Positions 19,979-32,872 of a stretch of 64,000 nt of DNA are shown here, piece by piece. How positions within the stretch are numbered: the first letter of the stretch is position 1; each line of letters starts with the position of its first letter. Made by a program: the position numbers and the translations under genes. The notes below the pieces were generated by a model. The model ran no database searches. It saw nothing but the letters and a program-made list of their open reading frames with translations, and was not told the origin of the DNA. Origin of the DNA: Pomphorhynchus laevis (lineage: Eukaryota > Acanthocephala > Palaeacanthocephala > Echinorhynchida > Pomphorhynchidae); contig WNNJ02001939.1 of the NCBI GenBank assembly GCA_012934845.2, positions 1-64,000 on the forward strand, written 5' to 3'.

Positions 19979-20107
19979 CTGTCCTCTTTCTTGAACCGAT
20001 ATAGGAGTTGGAAATATTAAAGCACTTTTCGTTAGATCGATGCTTATATATCTTAACTTCATATCAATAATGCTCGCTGTCTCCACTCGTTGATATTTTT
20101 GTAAAAG
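19979..20107 (-). CDS. Weak candidate internal exon
   Basis: A 43-codon phase-0 frame bounded by CAG (20110-20108) and by GGACAG followed by GTAATT (donor GT at 19978-19977). It reads LLQKYQRVETASIIDMKLRY, then ISIDLTKSALIFPTP, then ISVQERGQ. The peptide is compositionally normal for protein, unlike most AT-rich frames here. The donor is good; the acceptor has a poor pyrimidine tract. No family is recognised. Confidence 0.25.
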
Positions 20108-21205
20108 CTGATGCCTTTAAAATTTATATACTTGATAACTTATAATTATCGTGTATTTTATCCATGTCTGAATTGCAAATAACTCTTTGCAATGCCGATT
20201 GAAAAAATATAATGGTTGGTTTAGCGATAAAATAAATCAAAAACAACAGCAAAGATCAAGAAATTGACGTAATTTATGTTAATTATACTATATTTGCTGC
20301 ACAATGTTTCAGAAAAATATGAAATTACTCTATCTAAATTTACTTCCATTCTCAATAGTAAATGTTTCAAAGATTTTCTGGAATTGCGTGGTACCAAAAT
20401 AAAATTTAAAAATTAATATTCAAGGTCGCATGTCTTTGTACTCCAACATATATTTAATTTAAGACTGCCATTTGAAAATATTATTGTGAATGACGAAAGC
20501 TACTAAGCGTCGTATTGCTGCTTTAAATGTTAATTGCTATACGAACGACCCCGTATTTGTCGAAATACAAAAGCTATAGATGTTTAAAAATAAAAAATTG
20601 AATATAATTTTATTAATCAAATTAAATAAAACGCAAATATAAAAATCACACATCATTTGTTAATTATTAAAGGATACTCGAATAAATTTTCTTTAAACCC
20701 ATATTTCATTTACGCTAGTAGTCTTATTAACAAAAATTTCGAAATTTTTTATTCAAGCCATCGTAAATTGTACATTTTTTGAAAAATGTACATAGATCAT
20801 AATATTTCAAAGTTTAAATATTGCCATTAGCATAAATGCATGTAGCAATTGTTCCTTGTGATGTAATTACAATCAACAGATAAATTAAATGGTAAATTAT
20901 CAACGAAATTAATTAAAATTATAAAATAAATAATTTTAATTGTTTAATAATATATTGGAAATTATATTTCGTTACAAAACTATATTTTTAATCAAACCAA
21001 AAGACAATATATCATGTTATTATATTGCTCAAATCCATTTTCAGCCGTAGATATGCATTTTTTTAAAGAAACTTTCCCGTTTTGTTAAGTAAATAATGCG
21101 AAATTTGATAATATTGATTCGTTTGATTATAGCATTAAGACTTTAAGACTAATCTTTAAGGATTAGTTATGATATGAAAAAAGTTTAGTGTTCTCTTGAT
21201 TATAT

Positions 21206-21372
21206 TTATTTTGTTGAGGCATAGTTCTCGTTGGTTTTAGTTAAAATATGTGAGAATACTGATCGGTCAATAACTGCTGTTATATATGGCAGAGTAACGC
21301 CATACAAGCTTAATGCAAATGTAAACAGCACTAGAATTCGTCCAATTACATTGTACTGCATTGAGTACTGGT
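21206..21372 (-). CDS. Weak candidate terminal exon, one membrane segment
   Basis: Downstream of a pyrimidine-rich tract ending in TTTTATCGCAG (acceptor AG at 21374-21373), the frame reads QYSMQYNVIGRILVLFTFAL, then SLYGVTLPYITAVID, and stops at 21206. IGRILVLFTFALSLYGVTL could be a transmembrane helix. It has the same orientation as the candidate exon at 19979-20107, 1.1 kb downstream, but a stop codon at 21206 means they do not simply join. No family is recognised. Confidence 0.22.
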
Positions 21373-21409
21373 CTGCGATAAAAGAACGAAACAATAAACT
21401 CGGCTTCAT

Positions 21410-22445
21410 GGAAATCTATATGCTGTAATGGATATTAAAGGACAGCACTCGACCGTGAACGCATCGAATTCCTCCAGAAAGATTTCCAGTCGCGCTCATT
21501 CAAAATAAGCTATGAGATGCAATGCTGGGTTGATTCAGATATATTAGATGAGCAAATTTATTTATTATAACTGTTGTGGGGTTATCGTGATGCTAATCGT
21601 GGACGATTCCGCTGATGACTTTAACAAAGGTGATTAAATATCATAAGCTAAATAGCGGATTTGGTGATACCGAGTATTTCGGAGAACATTATGGCAAACA
21701 GAGAAGTTTGGGCATATGCCGTCAAACAGACTATGTAACTAAGCTTAACAGATGATGAAAGAAAAAAGGAGGTCATATGCTGAAATTTAGTGTGTATTTA
21801 GCCCGACTGCTGTTTTGGTTTATGTAACAGAAATTAAGCCGGATATCATGAAGATTTTCCTTCTAATATTGCATATTATTATATTATTTACAATTCTATG
21901 TGTAGAACTGAATATTTTATGGTTATACTATATCAACAACACTGTAAACTATAACATTAGAATCTTTATATTATGTCAAATAAAAACTATAATTGCTTTA
22001 TAATTAATAAAATGAATGTTTAAGATTAAGACATTTTACGATTACCACAGCAATTTTGTGTCAAATATTTACCCCAGAATGTGTGCTGATCCTTGAATTT
22101 GATATGTAGAATGTTGCTAATAATTTAGTGTGATTCTTAATATGTATAATATTATATCTGTCATTCTTTCGCACGATTTAATACTATTTAAATGTGAGAA
22201 AGTGGGCACTAATTGGTAACTATCAAATTTTGACATACTTTAAAATATGTTTTCAACACTTAAGTGTAATATAATTTGAAATATGTGGAATGGAAAATTG
22301 CTGGGTGGATATAACAATTATATATAATGACTAATATTTAGAATATCGTTTTGAAATAAAACTAAATTTTCACACCTCATTGAACATATGGCTGAAATTA
22401 AACGAGAATGAAATGTAATTTAAGTAATTAGTTTTGTTCATAAAT
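21410..22445. other. AT-rich region, nothing firmly recognised
   Basis: Around 21453-21570 the plus strand has a short protein-like frame (DRERIEFLQKDFQSRSF...) ending in a stop. It is too short and isolated to call. Confidence 0.4.
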
Positions 22446-22449
22446 TTTT

Positions 22450-22745
22450 TTAAAAAATTTAACCAGAGGAAATATGTCATTAGTGGTTCCACTGCTATGT
22501 TGGGTCGAAACATAGTTGCCGAAATCTGATAACATAGCAGGCCCTCATGATGACCTCTAATCCTTATAGTGATACATTGTATACTATTTATTAATCAATA
22601 CATAAAGATTGATTTATATTTTTAATTAAAATTTTAACTTTATAGAAATAAATTATATAAAATCTTATATAACAATTATTTATTATTTATTATTTATTTT
22701 TATTAACTATTATATTTTAATTCAAAAATTATATAAAATATGTAG
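22450..22745 (+). repeat. Solo PLE-2 3' tail with three-way-junction fold
   Basis: Matches the 3' non-coding tail of PLE-2 (compare 47070-47380). An outer stem AGAGG (22465-22469) with CCTCT (22554-22558) encloses CTGCTATG...CATAGCAG and ends in ATGATGACC. The downstream AT-rich tail is also shared. No coding part is attached. Confidence 0.7.
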
Positions 22746-25700
22746 ATTTAGTTAGCTGATCCGATTCCTTATACAACTCTAATGATTACATCATCATCTA
22801 ATTTCATCAATCTCTTACTTTAACAATTTGAACAACGTGCAATCAGCTAAAATGAGTTGAATGTCAACAGTGAATTAGCAGATTAGTCGAAACATCAAAA
22901 CTAACTGCAGCAAAGCAATACAACAATATTTATGACCTTATGCTTTATTCAGAGTTGTGGACATTAACTGAAATAATGAAAGCCGATATTAAGTAATTAT
23001 CAAGCGAGAAAGTGTGCTTTTGTATTACACCAACTATGAGAATAACTATTGTGTTTGCTGTCCTTTAATATACCTATAATTTACGATTGTTTAATTGTGC
23101 ATATTTAAAAGATCTAAAGCTGATACAAGTAAGTTTTGTACTTGAGAGCTTAGATCAATGAGAAACATTTAGATAATAAGCGTTTAAATATATATAATAA
23201 AAAATAAATTTAAAAACGTCATTACTTTATTTTTTTTATCAAAATTAATATCTTTTACGTTTTACATTAAGCTATACAATGTAACTTAATATTTTTCGGA
23301 AATAGGTTTAGAAAATTATATTCGACAAGAATTATATTCTACATAATATAATTATTTCAAATGCCATAAATATTCATTTTGCTTAGATTTATATATTGAA
23401 AAACAAACAATCAACTTCATTGAAAAGTAAAATTCTAAATTTTCCTCACTATCACTGTTGACATCTTTATAGAACATGCCTCGTTAGAACAATCATTTTT
23501 GCAAAGAAATTTTTCTGACGATAACGATAGTTGGCGATGAAAATTAAAAATTAAATTTTAAAAAAGTTGATTCTTTGTTTCACAATATATTTTAAATGCA
23601 GCGTGAAAGCACAATATTTTTATAGATTAAAAAGCGAAATGAAAAAAAGATATGTGAAAAACAAACGTTGGATTTTGCGAAATGATGCTTCCTGAAAATG
23701 CATTATAAAACTGTTTTGTAGAAGGTCAGCCAAATATAAAAAACTATCTTATCTTAAATATAGTTAACGTAAGGACTGTCGCACACTACTAGCCTCAGTG
23801 TAAACATATCAATATTTAATTCTGTAATGCTTTCAAAGTAATCAAATTCAAAGCCGGACACGTTTATACTATGTTTTGAGTAACCACTTTATTTTAAAGA
23901 TTTTAAATTTATAATGTTTAGTCCGCGCTTTGTTTTAGCTATAAAAAGTAATATGTATAAAAGTCTTTACATCTTTCGATATATTGATCGGTAAAATATC
24001 TGAAGAATTGTTTAAGCAAATTTGTTAACGATTACCAGCTAAACGTTATATCAATTAAAACAATTCGAAAAGATTACGACTAGTAATATTTTAACTTAAG
24101 GAAGATTAAGGCTGCCAACTAAGATAATCTAAGTCATTATATAACTTAGTAGCTCATTATCTGCATGATTAAATAAGATTATAAATTATTGGTGTTGTAT
24201 TTCTAGATTAATCACAATTAGTGATTTTACTGTTATATGATATAGTCGTTAAAAATGTTAATGATTCACTGTAGCTAAGTTTTTAAATTAATTATTAATA
24301 TTTAAATATGAATTAAAAGCATTAATGATTTATTAAAAAGAAATAATTCCCTTGTTCACGTGTAATATTGATTTTCTCAATATGCATATAATGTGGAATT
24401 TTGATGAAAATCTAAAGCCACGCCAGAATATAAAATTTGAGTAAAAGCATTCTTAATATTCACGAATGTGGAAATATAAGAAAAGCATTCTAGCATATTA
24501 CCAGTCTTATACACTCAATTAATTTGATGCAGTCGATTGTTAAATAAACTTTAGTTTTTATAAATTGATCATTATCTTTTGTAAATAAAGATAATAATTC
24601 CAGATAATAAATACAACTGAAATAAAACTAAAATTAAATATAGGTCAGTGAAAAATTATAAATGGACATTAAATAAAGTTATTTTTATTTTTGCATAAAC
24701 ACACGCATAATTTGAAGGGATTAATAGTGATTAACAGAATGCTAATTCATAGTGTATTGACATTATTCCTAACAAACGTGTCGTATAGAAGACGTTTCGA
24801 ATTCTTTAGCAATAAAAAAAGTTCCAATGTATTTTATTAGACACAAGATACGCTTCATTATACCTAAACTTTAGTGGTTTAATCTATAAAACTTGTTTTT
24901 GTTAATCACAATTATCTATACAAACAATAGCTCATATTGATAACTCATAAACAACAGCTCATATTGTGAACAGGCTCATATTGAGCCTGTTCACAGCTTT
25001 AGTGTGATAAAAACTGTTCAGTTATGAATTTCAAATTCTGCTGATAACTTGAGCACATACTGTTTATAAATGCAAAAATTAATGCGTATAGCACAATAAA
25101 ACGCAACGTTAGTAAATGTCGAGTTTCTCTATCGAATAAAGTGTATACCTTTCGAGTTTACCCACCAGGGCTGGCTTAATGTGTCATTACGCATAATACG
25201 ACTTTGAGGAGACAGTAAATGTTTCTAACTCGTTTCTCTAAAGGAAAAGAAAGCGTTGTCTCATTCTATATATATAAGTGACGATAAATCGCATGAGGTT
25301 ACCCAGGAAATAAGTAGTAATAATAATATATATATTTGACTACACGCGAACGATGTGCCGTATGCGTGTAGTTTTTAATCGACACGGTAACTCTTCAACC
25401 AGATATTATTGTTAACTTGTGATAAGTATTCATGCGTGTTCGCAACACACAGATCATATCTGGACTACTTTAGAAGGAGGAATGCATCAATTGTCAGCAT
25501 TCACGAAACTCTGTATGACTTCTTTTTGCATTTCTATATAAAATCTGTATGCTGTGAAATTCTTCGAAAATCGGTATTGTAACAATATTTATAGTTTTTT
25601 TGGCTTTGAATATATTATTTGTCCGTTATGTACCGTGCCCTAGCGCTGCTGGACATGTATTACCATTATATGATGATGTATATACCGATTTAACCTGTAT

Positions 25701-27295
25701 GCAATTTACATGATCAATTATTATCAGATACTTTTTTGAAGCTAAGTTTTCAAAACTTGTGTTTACCAGCAACAAAATAAAAGCATCAACTTGATTAAAT
25801 GCATACAGCTAATACGTATCTAAATTAATGTAAAATATGCAGCCCACTCGTCGCTGTGTTAACGACATAGGTCTTACAACTCTTTCTATCACCGGCAATA
25901 ATGTAGACCTCGTTCTGTTAGGGACAATATTAATGTATCTCTTGAAAATATATTCTAAACTAAAACTGCCATTTTTGATAGGCTTTGTGGTTTTGTATTT
26001 AATGTGCGATATTTAGATACTTCCATATATATTTTGATACTTGAGCATTTACAACTAGGGGTACTGGAAATTTTAGTTTATATGAACGGTATAGGCACAA
26101 CTATGATTCCATAAATAATGTTTCTGAAAAATATTTGCAAGCGAATACACATTGTATAGTGTAGAAAATAAATTCAAGATTTAAGCAAAATATTTTTAAG
26201 AGTTTTACATAATATTTGATTTTAAGTTTGGATGTATTTATTAAGAGGGAAACGACATTTTTATTTTCAAATTTACAATGGATTTGTACATTTTTTATAA
26301 CTGAATAAGTCTTATTTGAAAAGCCGAAACGATTTTTGAATAAATTTTAATATTCCTTAGCTTTTATTATTTAAAAATACTTAGATATATTAAATTTTAA
26401 GGCAAAATAAGATTTCCTCTCCGCATACTCTGTCGATAATTTTTGAATTCTCTAAATACAAATATTGCAGATTATTCAAATACTAAAATATAGCAGGTAA
26501 ACAATATATTACATTAAATATAGAATTACAGAATCATAAAAATAATAATTAAATAATAATTAAAAACAGAATCATAAAACATATCGTAAAATTCAAAATT
26601 CAGTATCTTTGATAATCACTGCTTTACTTTAGATAAATCATGGCAATTTCAATTTAGTTTTGAGCTTGGTCGCCTCATAAATGTATTTAAATAACAACGA
26701 TATAAAAAATGTCGTCAAGATCAGAAAACATTATTGGATTCAATTAACTGTATAAGTTGTTAGATAAAGGATTTAAGAACGGGTTTAATGGATTGTATAC
26801 TTGGTTGTACTACACAGTCACATACTCAATACTGTAATATAAAAATTAAAAAAGAGAAAATAATGATTGCATGCAAGTTTGATGATTGGAAGAAATATGA
26901 ACATTTTATGTAATTAAAAATAATTTAGTTGATAACTTTTTATAACCTTCGCCATCATTTTGAGCATACCAAAATTAGGTGATCTAATAATAAACACAAA
27001 ATTACTTGTTAGAAAATTATGACATTTATGCACAAATTACAAGTTTACTTTTCGCATTTTCCATGAAAAAATGTAATGAACATTTTCAAGTAATTGCTAG
27101 TTTACATTTACTTATTATTTATATGAATAATATAAATGAAAGGTAGCTAAATTTAGAACGTATTTTTAAGAAAAAGCATTATACGTGCATCTGGCGAATG
27201 TATACACAACCGTTAGACATAACCAATTAAGTTAAGGATAAATCAACACAAACAGAATCTTCAACAATTTCTTGAAACGTCTTATAACACCATCA
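22746..27295. other. Long AT-rich intergenic region, nothing recognised
   Basis: About 4.5 kb without a convincing ORF, RNA gene or element end. Contains the fold-back at 24966-24994. Confidence 0.5.
24966..24994. repeat. Perfect fold-back, 13-bp arms, 3-nt loop
   Basis: GTGAACAGGCTCA, TAT, then its exact reverse complement. Confidence 0.92.
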
Positions 27296-27299
27296 CGGC

Positions 27300-30185
27300 C
27301 TAAGGTCTAGAAGAATCTGAGCCCCCCCGGCCGTCCAGCGTGCTGCATTTCGCCTGAACCATTCAGGATCGCACACACCGCTAAGAGTTCAATCGAGGCG
27401 GACTATGCTCGGTAATCGCACGATAAGGAGCTTGAGAAACCTTCGTATTTGCTCTGGGGGACGTCCTATTGAAAAAAAAGACTAATCACGAGATAGCCCA
27501 AGTACCACAAGGCGCACTTGAGCCAGTTTAGGGCCCACATAGCTCTCTTCAGAATACGTTTGAGTCTATCCATGTCAGCTTTCGCTGACTAGTTCACCGT
27601 AATGGTAAACCCCAGGTATTTTACTCGACTAGTAACGTCAGGGAGTGGTTGATTAGTGAATATGAAAGATAGAGCTGAGAGTGTTATTCTCTTTAATTCT
27701 TTCTTTGTCGCAGTAGCGCCATGAAAAACAACCACCTGCGATTTGAAGGAGTTTAAAATAAGATTGGATATGGGTAATTGATCTTTTAATCTTAAAAAGA
27801 AACAGCTGATGTCAGAGATTACATATATGCACCTGCGTCCAGAGAACAGAGATGTGGTATCATCAGCGTATACCACTAGATGTTGGTCGCATTTGAATTT
27901 CCTAAAGAGTATGATAGAAGCACCAAGATATAAGATAGGAGAAAGTGGGGAACCTTTAGGCACACTCGTAATAGGGTAGTGCTAACGCGCATCAGGGTCG
28001 TCGTGAAGTCGAGTAAAAGACTTGACTTCACAAGTCTTCACGAGTTGGAGTGGGATTGTATATTCGACTTCTTTAGGTATTCGCAAGAAATGCGGTAGCT
28101 TGCGATGAGAGGTAGGAATTAAATTCGGTCAAACTATCATTACCGATTCTAGGGAAGAGTGTGATAGCTGCCTGAAAGAAAGCCAATATGATTAGAAAGA
28201 GAAAATTCCTTCTAAGCAACTTATCCTCTGCCATCCGCCAACGACTTAGGTCACGAGAGGTGGTCGGTTTTTGGCGCTACTGCCCAGTACAGATGGCTTT
28301 CAACAACCACATCTTATGAAGCAGTAATATGTCGAGGAGATAATTAGTTGTTAAGCAATGAAAGGCGGGGGACGGTGGTTTATGAATAAGGTAGTCGTTC
28401 CTTGCTCTGCGGAGTGCTGCACTAATCCAACGACCAGTTCTGTCGTTGAAGTCACCAAGTACCATGTCATAACCGCTATCTATAATCATATCCAGGAGGT
28501 CACTGTTCATGTGAATCTCACCTGAACGGATGTAGACATTGGCTAGACTTAGGTGCTTACCGTGCTTGCAGAGTGAAACTACTAAACAAGACAGGGCTGG
28601 ACAATAATAGTTGAGTAGAAGATAAGATCTTAAGGATCAATTAACTAAGGTTAAAAGACCTTGAGATGAAGAGTAGTTAGGATTGATTATGCACGGAGTA
28701 AAGTGTGTGTAAATGTGCTTGAGGATGAATCGAATAATGTCCTTGGGTAGACGGATAGATTGCGTCTCCTGAAAGACTATAACATCTGCATCTCAACCAG
28801 ATAGAAGGCTAAGTGCGAAATCACCTCCCAAATTCCAATGAAGGATATTCAGTGAAAAAGGCTCTTGACCACTTTGCATTGTGTTGCGTCACCTGTAGTG
28901 GGATGCCTACCTCCTAGGATGAACCAGAGAGAGGAAGTTGCCCTTCTCAGTCTTAGCCTTACCAGGAGAACGCACTTGCCCACCGTCATTATCTTCATCT
29001 CCCCCCTAGAGGCCAACAACTCCCAACAGATATCATCTTTCTTTGCCAACTTCAAGGAAGCCAGCCTGTTTCGAAGCGGATCTCTTCTTAGAACGGGGAG
29101 CTTTATTCGAAGAGATAATAATAGTCGATGGAGAAGAGCGGGACTCATCGAATTTCCCTATCAGATGATTAGTTAACCCTCGATTCTCGTCCTTGTACCC
29201 ATGTAATCTAGCGTCTACAAGTTTGATATTATCGGTGTCCGTCATACCGGAATCGGTTAAATTGGACAAGCAAGTACCGGCAAAGTGGGCCAATCTGGCC
29301 TATGTCCCACAATGCCTTAACTTGTATTCTTTGAAGATAGGGCATCTTTTAACTAGCCGGGTGTTGTCCACCGCAATTGTAGCATTGAGGGGGGAGCACA
29401 TTTCCCATCATGGACGTCAGAAGAGCTGCAAACCCCACACGTACGGGGCTTAGTGCAGTTCGAGGACCAGTGCCCCAAAAGGTGGCACCAATTGTAATGG
29501 GGGGTAACACCATTAAGTTGTCAGCGTCTATAGGAGTAAAATAAAGATTGTACCCCAAAAAGGGGTTACTTTTACTTTTAGCAAGGCATTCCACCTTGTC
29601 GACTGCGGTAGAACAAAATGCTACTAGTATAGGCTGGCCTTTCATGCCCAAGATGGGGCGAATATTGTGAATTTTGTACTCAGATGAGAGGGCTCCTAAA
29701 TCCTAATCCGTTGCGAAGGGGTGAAAGTTATTTATTTTTAGAGTATCCTGAGTAGGTCTGTAGGTAGTCGATCTAAATTCTTTTAGATCCATGTCAATGA
29801 ATTCTAGGTACGCTGCTGCCAGATACGGAGAGCTGAACGAAATCCGGATTTTAGAGTCTTAGTATTTTATTGAATCGAATAGAATTCTCTTCTTATAAAT
29901 GCTTGTAAATTCCCTTAGGAATATATTGAAGAGATTAATACGTTCGAATGGTTGACGAAGTCTGATTATTGCCAGGTTAACCTATTTAGACACAGAAGGG
30001 TGTTCTCACTCTGTGCTTGAGGTCAAAAAATTAGAAGAATTAGCACTTACTCTTTTTGCTTTTGCTGGAAAATTGGTTTTACGAGAAATTTTTGATCCTC
30101 CGACCATACTAATACTGCATATTTTGCTTTTTAATAATAATGATTTTCTTATAAATAATACAAGGGTTAATAGTAGTCACATGAC
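27300..30185 (-). mobile_element. LINE-A copy 1, decayed with internal deletion
   Basis: Minus-strand copy of the jockey-like LINE-A. From 5' to 3': ORF1 N-terminus near 30095 (GGSKISRKTNFPAKAK); ORF1 zinc-knuckle part around 29349-29651 (PQCYNCGGQHPAS); ORF2 start at 28879; endonuclease (GYDMVLGDFNDRTGRW at 28277-28510); then an internal deletion at about 28010; then RT motifs B-C (PKGSPLSPILYLGASI and VVYADDTTSLFSGR, 27589-27963), the conserved RVKYLGFTITVN and a 3' end near 27300. The deletion removed the RT fingers and motif A. Many further stops. Its 5' end abuts the 3' end of copy 2. Confidence 0.88.
28005..28052. repeat. Palindromic filler at the copy 1 deletion junction
   Basis: GTGAAGTC...GACTTCAC and AAGACTTG...CAAGTCTT interlock within about 40 bp. 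The same filler occurs at 30627-30663 in copy 2, next to the same downstream LINE-A sequence but with a different upstream breakpoint. Confidence 0.8.
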
Positions 30186-30189
30186 AATT

Positions 30190-32695
30190 AAGAAGACAAA
30201 AACACAGCAGAAAAAAACTGTATGATCAGTCAGTAGAGTCCTCACTCTTCATGGCCTCAGATCCAATGGAATCTGAGCCTTCCAACCAATCCAACACATC
30301 GCTTTACGATTCAACCACCCGGGGTCTTTCACCCCCCCCCGAAGAGTTCAATCGAGGCGGACTTTGCTGTGTAAACGAGAGACGATCAGCTTAAGAAACC
30401 TTAGCCTTTGCTCTGGGGGACGTCCTCTAGAAAGAAAAGACTAATCCCGAGATAGCCCATTTAACCCAGAGGCGCACTTGGGTTTTCTATTTCAAGGACA
30501 TATGCTGGGCTCGTTTCAGGGCCCACCTAGCTCTCTTCAGGATACGTTTAAGTATATCCATGTCAGCCTTCGCCGACCACTTCACCGTAATGTTGAACCC
30601 CATGTATTTTACTCGAATCGTGAAGTCGAGTAAAAGACTTGACTTCACAAGTCTTCACGAGTTGGTGTGGGATTGTATATTCGACTTCTTTAGGTATTCG
30701 CAAGAAATGCGGTAGCTTGCGATGAGAGGTAGGAATTAAATTCGGTCAAACTATCATTACCGATTCTGGGGAAGAGTGGGATAGCTGCCTTAAATAAAGC
30801 CAATATGATTAGATCAAAGAGAAACTTCCTTCTAAGCAACTTATCTTCTGCTATCCGCCAACGACTTAGGTCACGAGAGGTAGTCGGTATTTGGCGCTAC
30901 TGCCCAGTACATATGGCTTTCAACAATCACATCTTATGAAGCAGTAATATGTCGAGGAGATAATTAGTTGTTAAGCAATGAAAGGTGGGGAACGGTGGTT
31001 TATGAATAAGGTAGTCGTTCCTTGCTCTGCGGAGTGCTGCATTAATCCAACGACCAGTTCTGTCGTTGAAGTCACCAAGTATCATGTCATAACCGCTATC
31101 TATAATCATATCCAGGAGGTCACTGTTCATGTGAATCTCACCTGGACGGATTTAGACATTGGCTAGACTGAGGTGTTTACCGTGCTTACAGAGTGAAACT
31201 ATTAAACAAGACAGGACTGGACAATAATAGTTGAGTAGAAGATACGATCTTAAGTAGCATTTGACCAGGGTTTTAAGACCTTGAGATGAATAGGAGTGAG
31301 GCGGGGTTATGGACGGAGTATAGTGGGAACAAATTTGCTTAGGAATGAATCGAGTAATGTGGTGGGGATACGGATAAACTGCGTCTCCTGAAGGACTATG
31401 ACATCTGCATCTCTACCGGATAGAAGTCTAAGGGCAGAAGCTACTCTCGAATTCTACTGAAAAATATTCAGTGAAAAAGGCTCATGAGTACTCTGCATTG
31501 CGTTAGATTAGCTGGGTGGGATTGCCTTGACCTAGACGGAGGTAGGGGCGGAAATGTTGTTCTCTCCTCCACTAGCGCCGTTCAGAGTAGGCACTTGCCC
31601 ACGGGCTTTATCTTTATTTCCCAGGGAGGCTTTTTTCTGTTTATTCATCTTTCCGACTTTAATAGGGGGAATAATGTGGACTGACGCTTCCCTTTTCTTT
31701 GATTCCGGTACTGATTGATTGGATATTTCCGTAGGTGTGAGAAGTGAGGATAATAGATTAGAAATCAAACAATTCATTTAGCTGAGAATACTCCTCTTGT
31801 TGGAATCTAGTAACCGAATAATGTCCTTATCCGTAATCCTTGAAGCTGTAACGTAGGCTGAATCAGTATACGGCTTTGCAAAATTGGAAGCTTGGCCCAT
31901 GTAAGTTCTTCTATAGCTTTTGAAATAATTACACTTCCTGGACCATGCTGGATGATCACATTTACAATTCGAGCAGAAATGGGAGCCTCGCATCTCGCCC
32001 CCTTTAGAAGGCTTACATAGGGGTCGGAGCTACAGACTCCACAAATTTTGGGGTAGTGCATGTAGACCCCCAATGCCCCACTGATGACATGCATTGCACG
32101 TTATGTTATCTTCTTCTAAGAAGAAGATAACATGACGGATTCAACAGAGCAAAAGGCAATCGGTTAATCATGGCCAGCCTTACTTTTCATCACACGAACT
32201 AACGATAGTTTGTATAGTGTTTACAGTAAGTTCAAATCCTCCATCTCTAAGTGAGGAAGGAAATTAGTTATTTTAATATAATCCTTGATAGGCTTATATT
32301 CCAACTTACCTAAATGTGTAAGATTCTTCTCAAAACAATTACTGTATTCGTTTGCTAGATCGGTAGTTGTGAAAGAAATCTTTATACTAGATTCGTGCAT
32401 ACGAACAGGGTTGAACAAAATACGGTTATTATGATCATTTACGAAGATACGAAGGAAGATATTGAAAAGATTATGTCTAGCAATAGGCTGTTTTAAAGTA
32501 ATAATCACCAAGTTTTTTTGTTTGGGGGTGGGCGGAACTACCCCCGCATCCTGTTTAGAATTTGACAACAAAGCGCTTACCTCCTGGTCTGTTACAGCAG
32601 CAGAGCAGTTAAAACTCTTACCAAAATCCGCCTTTTCCATTCAGCTTTTGCTTAAAAGATTGATATCTTTTGATACTAATAAATAAAGACTTTCT
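30190..32695 (-). mobile_element. LINE-A copy 2, decayed with internal deletion
   Basis: Head-to-tail between copy 1 and the full-length copy. ORF1 begins at 32640 and is open for 139 codons (PKQKNLVIITLKQPIARHNL, then NRILFNPVRMHESSIKISF), homologous to residues 55-150 of the intact ORF1. The zinc-knuckle part (HFCSNCKCDHPAWSRKC, 31778-31993) is in another frame. ORF2 starts at 31498. The endonuclease keeps MILGDFNDRTGRW (30927-31130). Most of the RT is deleted at about 30627, where the palindromic filler joins directly to the post-RT 'TRVKYLG'-type region and 3' UTR. Non-autonomous. Confidence 0.88.
32103..32133. repeat. Perfect fold-back inside LINE-A copy 2
   Basis: ATGTTATCTTCTTCT, one A, then its exact reverse complement. 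It interrupts ORF1, where the intact copy has no such palindrome. Confidence 0.9.
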
Positions 32696-32872
32696 TAACT
32701 ACACAAAAAAAGAAAAAGAAACATGCAATAAACCAGATTAGACACAACAATAGAAAGTCAGTAGCTCTTCAGTCTTCTAACTCTTTTCTTCTTCTATGGC
32801 CTCAGGTCCAGGGGGATCTGAGCCCCCAACCGATCCAACACGCCGCCTTCCGACTGAACCACCCGGGGTCTT

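Noticed and set aside
21231-21610. Plus-strand tetraspanin-like trace (a CCG motif near 21573 and a DRERIEFLQKDF frame)
   Set aside because: Frames do not join, there are no four membrane helices, and CCG alone is not diagnostic.
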